This document shows, in pieces, positions 6,042-12,531 of a stretch of DNA of 12,849 nt (positions are counted from its first letter, which is position 1; the number at the start of each line of letters is the position of its first letter). The position numbers and the translations under genes are program-made. A model generated the notes under the pieces. The model ran no database searches. It was not told the DNA's origin and worked only from the letters and a program-made list of their open reading frames with translations. The DNA is from Faecalicatena sp. Its GTDB lineage: Bacteria > Bacillota > Clostridia > Lachnospirales > Lachnospiraceae. The DNA is taken from positions 1-12,849 of the forward strand of contig VSNK01000133.1 in the NCBI GenBank assembly GCA_009774255.1. Reading direction: 5' to 3'.

Positions 6042-7241
6042 TTAGATTAATTGTTCAAGAATAGAACTGCCAATCGTCCCCTCTGGCATCACAACTCCAA
6101 AATTTTCTGCAATTGTTGCGCCAATTACCGCAAATGTATCCATATCCTCCAATCTGCCGTTCCCTTCCATAGACGGAGAGTAAGCGATAAACGGTACTTG
6201 CTCCCTGGTATGGTCAGTTCCTGTATGTGTCGGGTCGTTTCCATGGTCTGCCGTAAGTATCAGCAAATCGTCTTCACGCAGCAGGCTTAACAGGACTCCA
6301 AGCCTTTCATCAAATCTTTCCAGTTCCTCTGCATAACCTTTCGGGTCGCGCCGGTGTCCCCAGAGAGCGTCAAAATCAACCAGATTAACATAGCATAGAC
6401 CTGTAAAATCTCTTTTGGCTATTTCAATTGTCTGCTCCATACCATGAACCGAACTTTTGGATTTGTTTGACTCCGTAAGACCTTCCCCGTCAAAAATATC
6501 AAAAATCTTCCCGACAGAAATCACGTCAAGCCCTGCATCCTTTAATGCATTCAGAGCAGTCCGGCCATATGGTTTTAATGCATAATCATGACGGTTTGCA
6601 GTACGCTTAAATTCTCCCTTTTTCTTTCCAACATATGGTCTTGCAATCACACGCCCAACCTTCCACTCATCTTTCATCGTAATTTCTCTGGCAATCTCAC
6701 AACAACGATACAACTCATCCAGCCCAAAGGTTTCCTCATTTCCGCAAATCTGGAGTACCGAATCCGCAGAAGTGTACACGATCATATGCCCCGTTGCAAT
6801 TTCTTCCTCCGCAAGCTCATCTAAAATCTCCGTACCGCTTGCACTTTTATTTCCGATTATCATACGGCCCGTTCTTTCTGAAAGTTCATGTATCAATTCT
6901 TTGGGAAATCCATTTTCCGTAAATGTCCGGAAAGGCTTTGTAATATGTAGACCCATCATTTCCCAATGTCCTGTCATCGTATCTTTCCCGGTACTTGCCT
7001 CCCTTAGGCATGCGTAATATCCCATTGGTTTTTCCACTGATGGCACCTGTACAAGCGGCCTGAGATTTGGAAGCCCCAGCTTCTGTAAATTGGGAATATA
7101 AAAATGTTCTGCCGACTCTGAAATATGTCCCAGAGTATCTGTGCCGGAATCTCCATAATCAGCCGCGTCCGGAAGAGCCCCAACTCCAAGTGAATCTATA
7201 ACTATCGTAAAGATACGTTTATATTTTTTCAATTTTCTCAT
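6042..7241 (-). CDS. deoB: Phosphopentomutase
   Basis: DeoB interconverts ribose-1-phosphate or deoxyribose-1-phosphate with the 5-phosphates in the cytoplasm, linking nucleoside phosphorolysis to central metabolism. The 399-aa length is typical. Alkaline-phosphatase-superfamily motifs are all visible: IDSLGVGALPDAADYGDSGT at the N-terminus (metal ligand Asp16), STGKDTMTGHWE with the presumed phosphorylated threonine at Thr88, and TADHGNDPTHTGTDHTREQ near the C-terminus with metal-binding Asp and His residues. The start is slightly unclear: GAGGAG directly abuts the ATG at 7241, while a TTG three codons later (7232) has ideal 9-nt spacing. It follows the esterase gene by only 9 nt, so it belongs to the salvage operon, downstream of deoD, codA and nupC. 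Confidence 0.97.
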   Translation of the reverse strand: MRKLKKYKRIFTIVIDSLGVGALPDAADYGDSGTDTLGHISESAEHFYIPNLQKLGLPNLRPLVQVPSVEKPMGYYACLREASTGKDTMTGHWEMMGLHITKPFRTFTENGFPKELIHELSERTGRMIIGNKSASGTEILDELAEEEIATGHMIVYTSADSVLQICGNEETFGLDELYRCCEIAREITMKDEWKVGRVIARPYVGKKKGEFKRTANRHDYALKPYGRTALNALKDAGLDVISVGKIFDIFDGEGLTESNKSKSSVHGMEQTIEIAKRDFTGLCYVNLVDFDALWGHRRDPKGYAEELERFDERLGVLLSLLREDDLLILTADHGNDPTHTGTDHTREQVPFIAYSPSMEGNGRLEDMDTFAVIGATIAENFGVVMPEGTIGSSILEQLI

Positions 7242-7250
7242 CTCCTCATA

Positions 7251-8219
7251 TTATTCGAATTCTTCATCTTGAGAAATAAACTTGCGGATCACTTCACATC
7301 TGTGTTCCAATACTCTCTGGACAAGAGGACTGCTGTGGTCAAAGTCAAAGCCATGATAAGAACCCTTTATAACATTTAATTCAGCAAGATTTCCCGCATC
7401 TTCCAGTTTCTTTGCATAAGCAATGCCTTCGTCACGCAAAACATCTATTTCCTGCGGTTCCACATAAGCCGCCGGAAGTCCTGAAAAATTTCCCATATTC
7501 AGAGGCGCTGCAAGCCTTATAGTCTCAGGATCCGCTCCTTTTAGATATAACCTCCACATATAGATATTTGATTTCTTTGGCCAGACAGCATATTGATAAA
7601 CTTCCATAGATGCATACCGCTCATAATGATAATCAGCAGCCGGATATATTAACATCTGCCCTGCTGCCTTCGGCATCCTATGGTCTCTCATCTGATGCGT
7701 TACCCCGGCAGCCAGAGCCGCCCCGGCGCTGTCTCCATAAATAACGAGCTGGTTCATATCAATCTGGTATTCTTCTTCATGCTCCTTCATCTGTCTCACA
7801 AGAAAAAAGCAATCCTCAATCACCGTCCTACAGGGAGCCTTTGGCACATAGCGGTATTCCGGCAAAAAAACGCTGCATCCCGTATGCTCAGCATAATAAG
7901 CCGCATTCTGAAGCATCATGCCCTGCAGCGGCAGCATAAAGCCGCCGCCATGATAGTAAACCATACACGGCGCTTTATGATCTGCACTTGACTCTTTTTT
8001 CAGGATATAGCAGACAATTTCCGAAGCGTCAAAGGAGCGGTATGTAATCTTCTCCATTTTTATACCGTCTGGAGCCGTATAGTTTTTCACTTCATTTTTT
8101 GCCCGCCGTATACTTTGCATCTCTTTCCATGCAATCCAGGGATTGCTTCTATTACAGTTAATACTTCCTGCAGGCTGCATCAGTTCTTTGCTGTAAGGGT
8201 ATTTTTCTTTTTCTTTCAT
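7251..8219 (-). CDS. HSL-type alpha/beta hydrolase (esterase) in the nucleoside operon
   Basis: The 322-aa protein belongs to the hormone-sensitive-lipase branch of alpha/beta hydrolases. HGGGF at residues 90-94 is the oxyanion motif, GDSAGAA at 162-168 holds nucleophile Ser164, the segment EIDVLRDEG carries the likely acid, and GSYHGFDFD the catalytic His. It is complete and lacks a signal peptide, so it should act in the cytoplasm on short acyl esters. AAGGAGA lies 5 nt before the ATG. It sits 12 nt after nupC and 9 nt before deoB, which means tight co-expression with nucleoside uptake and breakdown. An ester hydrolase acting on acylated nucleosides or sugars is a reasonable guess from context, but no sequence feature proves a substrate. 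It differs clearly from the hydrolase at 1613-2548. Confidence 0.9.
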   Translation of the reverse strand: MKEKEKYPYSKELMQPAGSINCNRSNPWIAWKEMQSIRRAKNEVKNYTAPDGIKMEKITYRSFDASEIVCYILKKESSADHKAPCMVYYHGGGFMLPLQGMMLQNAAYYAEHTGCSVFLPEYRYVPKAPCRTVIEDCFFLVRQMKEHEEEYQIDMNQLVIYGDSAGAALAAGVTHQMRDHRMPKAAGQMLIYPAADYHYERYASMEVYQYAVWPKKSNIYMWRLYLKGADPETIRLAAPLNMGNFSGLPAAYVEPQEIDVLRDEGIAYAKKLEDAGNLAELNVIKGSYHGFDFDHSSPLVQRVLEHRCEVIRKFISQDEEFE

Positions 8220-8231
8220 ATATTCTCCTTA

Positions 8232-9434
8232 TCAGAACAGCGTGATAATGCCCACCATTATTGCACTTAAAACACTGACGCCAAATCCTCCAAGCATGGC
8301 TTTGGGCGCAAGTCTTGCCAATACCGATCTTTTTTCCGGGCAAAGCGCGCCGATTGCGGAAACACAGATTCCCATACTTCCCACATTGGCAAAACCGCTG
8401 AGTGAAACCGTCATAATCAGCCCCGTACGGTAATCCAAGCTCTCGATAAACTGGCCAAGGTCGGCAAATGCCACAAACTCATTTAGAACCAGCTTACTTC
8501 CTAATAACTGTCCTGCCTCCATAATATATTCCCCCTCCAGACCCATCATTGCGCCAAGCGGGGCAAACAGTACACCCAGTATCTTCTGAAGAGACAGACC
8601 GAAAATTCCCAGCGCGCCGTTAATCAAAGCCACCGCAGATATCATTACCATAATCGTAGCTCCGATTGACATAGCAACCTGAAGTCCGGTAGCACCGCCT
8701 TCTGTCAGAGCAGCCAGAACATTGGCATTATCTCCTTTATTGTCAATCTGGATATCCCCAATCTCTGTAACTTCCTCTGTCTGGGGCAGGAGAATCTTTG
8801 AGATCAGGATACTTCCAAAAGGAACCATAACACTCGCCACAAGAAGATATTCCATAGGAATCCCCATTCCCATATATCCGCCCAGAACATTTGCCGACAT
8901 ACTTCCCATACCGGACACAAGCACTACCATGATCTCGCTGTCTGTCATTCGGTTCAGATATTTACTGATCAGAATCGGGCTGTCCGACTGTCCAAGGAAC
9001 ATATTTGCCGCCGCAACAAAGGTTTCCACTTGTGAAGTTCCCATAATCTTTCCGACAAATTTCCCTACATATTTGATTACGACACTTAAAATTCCCAGAT
9101 AATAGAGTACATTAAATAATGCGGAAACGAAAATGATCACGCCAAATGTCTGGATTGCCGCAATATATCCTGTCGGCGCCGACGGGTCGCTAAGGCTTCC
9201 AAATACAAATTCAATTCCGTCATTTGCATAAGACAATACTTTTGTCACGCCATCAGAAAATACAGAGAGTATCGCTCTTCCTATCGGTATTTTTACAAGA
9301 ATAAAGGCAACAATCAGTTCTACGATAATCCCTTTGATAATAATTTTATACTGCACCTGCTTTCTATGGTAAGACAGCAGCCACATAAGAAACAAAATAA
9401 CAATAATTCCCAAAATATTCAGTACTAGCTTCAT
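8232..9434 (-). CDS. nupC: Concentrative nucleoside transporter, NupC family
   Basis: This 400-aa inner-membrane protein of the CNT family would import nucleosides with H+ or Na+. Three conserved substrate-site regions can be seen: GQSDSP at 148-153 (hairpin 1), GSKLVLNEFVAF at 312-323 with the ribose-contacting Glu319, and LSGFANVGSMGI at 345-356 with Asn350 and Ser353. Many hydrophobic segments span the rest, and the size matches bacterial NupC proteins. In many CNTs hairpin 1 reads GQTEAP or GQSEN, so Asp151 replaces the usual nucleobase-contacting Glu. The gene begins 14 nt after codA with a moderate ribosome site (AGGGATGG region) and ends 12 nt before the esterase gene. The context with deoD and codA suggests uptake of purine nucleosides, cytidine-type nucleosides, or both. 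Confidence 0.95.
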   Translation of the reverse strand: MKLVLNILGIIVILFLMWLLSYHRKQVQYKIIIKGIIVELIVAFILVKIPIGRAILSVFSDGVTKVLSYANDGIEFVFGSLSDPSAPTGYIAAIQTFGVIIFVSALFNVLYYLGILSVVIKYVGKFVGKIMGTSQVETFVAAANMFLGQSDSPILISKYLNRMTDSEIMVVLVSGMGSMSANVLGGYMGMGIPMEYLLVASVMVPFGSILISKILLPQTEEVTEIGDIQIDNKGDNANVLAALTEGGATGLQVAMSIGATIMVMISAVALINGALGIFGLSLQKILGVLFAPLGAMMGLEGEYIMEAGQLLGSKLVLNEFVAFADLGQFIESLDYRTGLIMTVSLSGFANVGSMGICVSAIGALCPEKRSVLARLAPKAMLGGFGVSVLSAIMVGIITLF

Positions 9435-9448
9435 AATCCATCCCTGCC

Positions 9449-10660
9449 TTAATTTTCGATATTTATTACTTTCCCGTTCCTTACGGAATACTGGATCCCG
9501 TTTCTTTTCTGCAGCACCTCGAAAAAGTCTCTGCCATTAAAAATATTAAAATTCGCAGGCTTTCCGACAGCGATGCCGTAGCGTTCCGGTTCCAGATTCA
9601 ATGTATCTGCGCCATTATAAGTAATGATTCTGTAGGACTGGTTCAATTCCCGGTATCCCATCATATGGCACAAATGAAGTCCCATAGATAATACTTCTGT
9701 CATGTCTCCATTCCCAAGGGGATAGAATGGATCATAGATATCGTCATGCCCCATAGAGACATTCACTCCATTATCAAGCAGTTCCTTTATCCTTGTGATT
9801 CCCCTTCTCTTCGGATAAGTATCAAATCTTCCTTGAAGATTCACATTTACTAATGGATTGGCAATAATGTTGATACCGCTCATATGCAGTACCCGGAACA
9901 GCTTGCTACAGTATGCATCATTATAGGAATGCATAGCTGTCGTATGGCTGGCCGACACCTTCTTTCCCAGCCCTGTTTCATATGCCTCTGCCGCAAGAAC
10001 CTCCAGAAACCGAGACTGCTCATCATCAATCTCATCGCAATGGATATCCACCAGCTTATCATATTTCTGTGCTAGTTCCATGATATAGCGGATACTTCTG
10101 TTTCCATGCTCTCTGGTAAGTTCAAAATGTGGGATTCCTCCGACCACATCCGCCCCCATACTTAACGCTTCATTAAGGTTTTTCCTCACCTTTTCCGATG
10201 TGAATATCCCGTCCTGAGGGAATGCCACCAGTTGAATCTCAATCTCATCCGCCACTTTTTCCTTCAATTCAAGCAAAGCCTGAAAAGCAGTAAGATCATT
10301 GGAAATATCCACATGGGAGCGAACAAACTGGACTCCCTTTTCCTGATACAATTTAAGCGTACGGAGCGCTCTTTTTTGTACCTCATCTTTTGTGAGATTT
10401 TTCCGGTACTCACTCCACACCTGAATCCCCTCAAAAAGAGTTCCTGAATGATTTACGCCTGTATCATCAAGGCTTAAACAGGTATCCAGATGTACGTGGC
10501 AGTCTACGAAGGGAGGCAGCATAAGGCCGCCGTTTCCTTCGATTACCTCTTCGTTATCCGCTGCTTTCAGATTCTGGCCTGTTTCACAGAACATTCCATC
10601 TGTAATTCTTACATCCGATTCAATTTCTGCATTTTCAATCCTTACGTTTTTTATCAGCAT
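9449..10660 (-). CDS. codA: Cytosine deaminase (amidohydrolase family)
   Basis: CodA hydrolyses cytosine to uracil and ammonia in the cytoplasm. The 403-aa protein closely follows E. coli CodA: HVHLD at residues 55-59, AFPQ with Gln149, HCDEIDDEQSRF at 207-218, SHTTAMHSYN with His239, ANPLVNVNLQGRFDTYPKRRG at about 267-287, and GHDD with Asp306. These give the metal ligands (His55, His57, His207, His239, Asp306) and the proton-shuttle Glu210. The frame is open to 10708, but AAGGAGG lies 9 nt before the ATG at 10660, where the family N-terminus (MLIKNVRIENAEI) begins, so I use 10660; the alternative would overlap deoD. It lies 28 nt after deoD and 14 nt before nupC. E. coli CodA is also known to deaminate isoguanine, which may matter in this purine-nucleoside context. 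Confidence 0.95.
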   Translation of the reverse strand: MLIKNVRIENAEIESDVRITDGMFCETGQNLKAADNEEVIEGNGGLMLPPFVDCHVHLDTCLSLDDTGVNHSGTLFEGIQVWSEYRKNLTKDEVQKRALRTLKLYQEKGVQFVRSHVDISNDLTAFQALLELKEKVADEIEIQLVAFPQDGIFTSEKVRKNLNEALSMGADVVGGIPHFELTREHGNRSIRYIMELAQKYDKLVDIHCDEIDDEQSRFLEVLAAEAYETGLGKKVSASHTTAMHSYNDAYCSKLFRVLHMSGINIIANPLVNVNLQGRFDTYPKRRGITRIKELLDNGVNVSMGHDDIYDPFYPLGNGDMTEVLSMGLHLCHMMGYRELNQSYRIITYNGADTLNLEPERYGIAVGKPANFNIFNGRDFFEVLQKRNGIQYSVRNGKVINIEN

Positions 10661-10688
10661 CCGTCCCTGCCTCCTTATGCCCCTCTCT

Positions 10689-11402
10689 TTATGCAATCTC
10701 CAGTGCAATCTCCATCATGGTGTGGAAAGTCGTCTGTCTCTCGGCAGAAGTTGTCTCTTCCCCTGTTACCATACTATCGGAAATGGTACAGATGGCGAGC
10801 GCATTCTTTCCGGCCCTTGCAGCAGTCATATAAAGTCCGGCCGTCTCCATTTCCACGGCAAGGACTCCCATTTTCGCCCATGTCATTGTAGAACCAGACT
10901 CGTCGTAGAACGCATCATGGGAATACACACTTCCCACCTCAAAATGAAGCCCCTCTCTCTTTTCAGCCTCTTTCACTGCTTTGCTTAAGAGCTCGTAAGA
11001 GGCAGTCGGTGCGAAAGTACCCGGCAGACGGAACTGGCTTGCAAAATTCGTATCCGTACATGCGCCCATAGCGATTACGATATCTTTAACGTTCAGCTTT
11101 TCAGACATGGAACACGCTGTGCCAATTCGGATAATATTATCTACATCATAGCCATGAAACAGCTCGTAAGAATAGATCCCCATAGACGGCATTCCCATAC
11201 CGCTTGCCATAACGGATACTTCTTTCCCTTTATAGGTTCCGGTAAAGCCATACATGCCGCGCACTTGATTGACCATGTGTACGTTTTCCAGATAAGTGTC
11301 TGCAATAAATTTTGCGCGAAGCGGATCGCCGGGCATCAGGACTGTCTTGGCAAAATCGCCTTTCTTTGCTTCAATATGCGGAGTAGGAATCATTAAACTC
11401 AT
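10689..11402 (-). CDS. deoD: Purine-nucleoside phosphorylase, DeoD type
   Basis: DeoD splits purine ribo- and deoxyribonucleosides with phosphate into the free base and pentose-1-phosphate; family members are hexamers. At 237 aa it has normal length. Visible functional residues match E. coli DeoD: TPHI (His9), MPGDPLRAKFIA with phosphate-binding Arg29, VRGM with Arg48, IRIG with Arg92, VEMETAGLY around 183-191, and the catalytic pair Asp209 (ISDSM) and Arg222 (SAER), spaced 13 residues apart as in the E. coli enzyme. AAAGGTGA before the ATG at 11402 supports the start. It is the first gene of the minus-strand salvage operon, and its product pentose-1-phosphate is the substrate of DeoB encoded downstream. 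It diverges from the Crp/Fnr-type regulator, 79 nt away start to start. Confidence 0.97.
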   Translation of the reverse strand: MSLMIPTPHIEAKKGDFAKTVLMPGDPLRAKFIADTYLENVHMVNQVRGMYGFTGTYKGKEVSVMASGMGMPSMGIYSYELFHGYDVDNIIRIGTACSMSEKLNVKDIVIAMGACTDTNFASQFRLPGTFAPTASYELLSKAVKEAEKREGLHFEVGSVYSHDAFYDESGSTMTWAKMGVLAVEMETAGLYMTAARAGKNALAICTISDSMVTGEETTSAERQTTFHTMMEIALEIA

Positions 11403-11438
11403 TTTTCATCACCTTTTATCTTTCTTTTCTTATTTTTT

Positions 11439-11459
11439 ATGGTACAATGTTAGTACTAT
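11439..11459. promoter_or_regulatory. Candidate operator over the crp-like gene promoter, between divergent genes
   Basis: ATGGTAC (11439-11445) and GTACTAT (11453-11459) form an inverted repeat with 6 of 7 matching pairs around a 7-bp centre; the inner GTAC-N7-GTAC is perfect. It overlaps a TACAAT -10 element (11443-11448) for the plus-strand regulator, whose -35 region (near 11421-11426) is poor. For deoD the only -10-like sequence on minus (near CATAAA, just left of the palindrome) has a weak -35, so the regulator may be needed for activation. Size and symmetry suit a Crp/Fnr-family dimer, but it is not the classical TGTGA or TTGAT motif. Confidence 0.5.
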
Positions 11460-11481
11460 TTTCACCACGGAGGTGTTTCAT

Positions 11482-12180
11482 TTGGAAAATATGAACGCAT
11501 ATTATCCCAAACTCTATAGCTGGCTTGCCGGTATCCCGGTATCTGAAATCGACAAGCTTGTAATAAGGCAATTTGAAGTTGGTGAGATGCTTGTTTACAA
11601 AAACCATCTTTTTGAATATGTCTCTATTGTTTTAGATGGTATATGTAATGTAATCAATCAGCTTGATAATGGCACTGAGATTATTACCCTGCGGCTCTCC
11701 TGCGGGAATCTGATTGGCGTCTCGGAAAGTGTATTAGGCAGTATGCGTAATATCGCCTCCATAAAAGCCTGCACTAAGCTCATTACTGCCGAATTGGACA
11801 CAAAAACTTTCTGGCGCTGGCTTGAGAGCTATCCCTGTTTTGCAAGATTTGTTCTTAAGGACCTTGTAACCCGCCTTCATTATACTGCCGATTTTTCTGC
11901 TAACTGCCAGTCAAGCGCTTCAAAAATTAATCTGGCAAAGTATTTCATGGATCGCTATAATTTTGAGGCTGCTTCCGCTTCTCCTGACAGCAAGGCTTCT
12001 GTCAGGATTCAGGAGACCCATGAAATGATCAGCAACTTTCTCGGAATCAACACGCGTACTGTTGAAAGACATATCCACGACCTGAAAAAAGATGGTCTTA
12101 TCAGTACAACAAAGGGGAAGGTTTCCATTTCTCCCTCTCAGTATCAGGAGCTGCTGCACTATGTAACTTCAAATCTGTAA
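11482..12180 (+). CDS. Crp/Fnr family transcriptional regulator
   Basis: The 232-aa protein has the Crp/Fnr layout: a cNMP-type beta-barrel (about residues 20-120, including FEVGEMLVYKNHLFEYVSIVLDG), a long dimer helix, and a C-terminal winged helix with the recognition segment MISNFLGINTRTVERHIHDLKKDGLI. The start is set by GGAGG at 11469-11473, 8 nt before TTG at 11482; the ATG at 11491 is too far, and the open frame back to 11296 runs through the deoD gene and is not used. There is no cysteine cluster as in Fnr. The loop GVSESVLGSMRNIASIKA does not keep the Arg-Ser pair that holds cAMP in E. coli Crp, so another ligand is likely. It diverges from deoD and probably controls the nucleoside operon, perhaps also itself through the palindrome upstream. 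Confidence 0.9.
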   Translation: MENMNAYYPKLYSWLAGIPVSEIDKLVIRQFEVGEMLVYKNHLFEYVSIVLDGICNVINQLDNGTEIITLRLSCGNLIGVSESVLGSMRNIASIKACTKLITAELDTKTFWRWLESYPCFARFVLKDLVTRLHYTADFSANCQSSASKINLAKYFMDRYNFEAASASPDSKASVRIQETHEMISNFLGINTRTVERHIHDLKKDGLISTTKGKVSISPSQYQELLHYVTSNL

Positions 12181-12299
12181 AAATTATATCGAAATGCTGG
12201 AAATATAAATACGACATTTGACGGGAAATCTTTTTCTTTCTTCCAAAAATCACATTCGATTTTTGTTTATTATGCACAAAAGTAGATTTTAGTGTTTAA

Positions 12300-12332
12300 C
12301 AATTCAGGGCAATATTTTATTGCCCTGAATTG
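12300..12332. terminator. Strong hairpin between convergent genes
   Basis: A perfect 15-bp stem (12300-12314 with 12318-12332; core CAGGGCAATA/TATTGCCCTG) closes on a TTT loop. It lies between the crp-like gene (stop at 12180) and the convergent HTH_16-type gene (stop at 12341), only 8 bp from the latter. U-tracts are modest on both sides, with a T-rich stretch on plus (12334-12347). It most likely ends the minus-strand pair, and possibly the plus transcript too. The remaining DNA from 12181 is AT-rich, with a 7-bp weak hairpin at 12245-12264 and no gene I can support. Confidence 0.65.
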
Positions 12333-12340
12333 ACTTCTTA

Positions 12341-12529
12341 TTATTCCATTACGTTAAAAAAACGAATACATTTTAATAATTCAATCATTAAATCCTGATA
12401 CAGATCATAATCGAAAATACCATTAACCAACGCATTTTTTATAATGAAGGGCTGATACATTTCTACAATCTGCTTTACTGCTTCTTCGTCTCCCGCTTTT
12501 GCTTGAAATAAAATTTCTTTAAAGTCCAT
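12341..12529 (-). CDS. Small HTH_16-type protein, Tn916 Orf8-like
   Basis: The 62-aa product MDFKEILFQAKAGDEEAVKQ... continues with MYQPFIIKNALVNGIFDYDLYQDLMIELLKCI, the pattern of HTH_16 (helix-turn-helix, conjugative-transposon-like) proteins such as Orf8 of Tn916. It resembles region 2 of a sigma factor: a short helical module with acidic and aromatic residues. Its ATG is 2 nt past the stop of the sigma-like gene upstream, so the two are translationally coupled; GGTGAG is the only ribosome-site-like sequence. In Tn916-type elements the equivalent pair regulates excision and transfer functions. Here no integrase or excisionase is visible inside the window, so whether the element is intact cannot be judged. 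Confidence 0.82.
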   Translation of the reverse strand: MDFKEILFQAKAGDEEAVKQIVEMYQPFIIKNALVNGIFDYDLYQDLMIELLKCIRFFNVME

Positions 12530-12531
12530 TA

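Noticed and set aside
8722..9102. Plus-strand open frame of 126 codons inside nupC
   Set aside because: Antisense to strongly conserved transporter motifs; its Ile/Pro/Ser-rich translation is typical of the reverse complement of membrane genes.
10490..10891. Plus-strand open frame across the codA/deoD junction
   Set aside because: It spans two well-supported antisense genes and their intergenic ribosome site.
11296..11481. In-frame N-terminal extension of the Crp/Fnr-type regulator starting at an ATG at 11296
   Set aside because: It would run antisense through the 5' end of deoD, has no family similarity, and lacks a ribosome site; GGAGG with 8-nt spacing points to TTG at 11482.
11403..11481. 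Possible purine riboswitch before deoD
   Set aside because: The leader is under 80 nt and AT-rich, without the paired stems of a purine aptamer; the palindrome fits a protein operator better.
12181..12299. Possible small gene or attachment site in the AT-rich gap after the crp-like gene
   Set aside because: No open frame with a ribosome site, no direct repeat pair and only a weak 7-bp hairpin (12245-12264).
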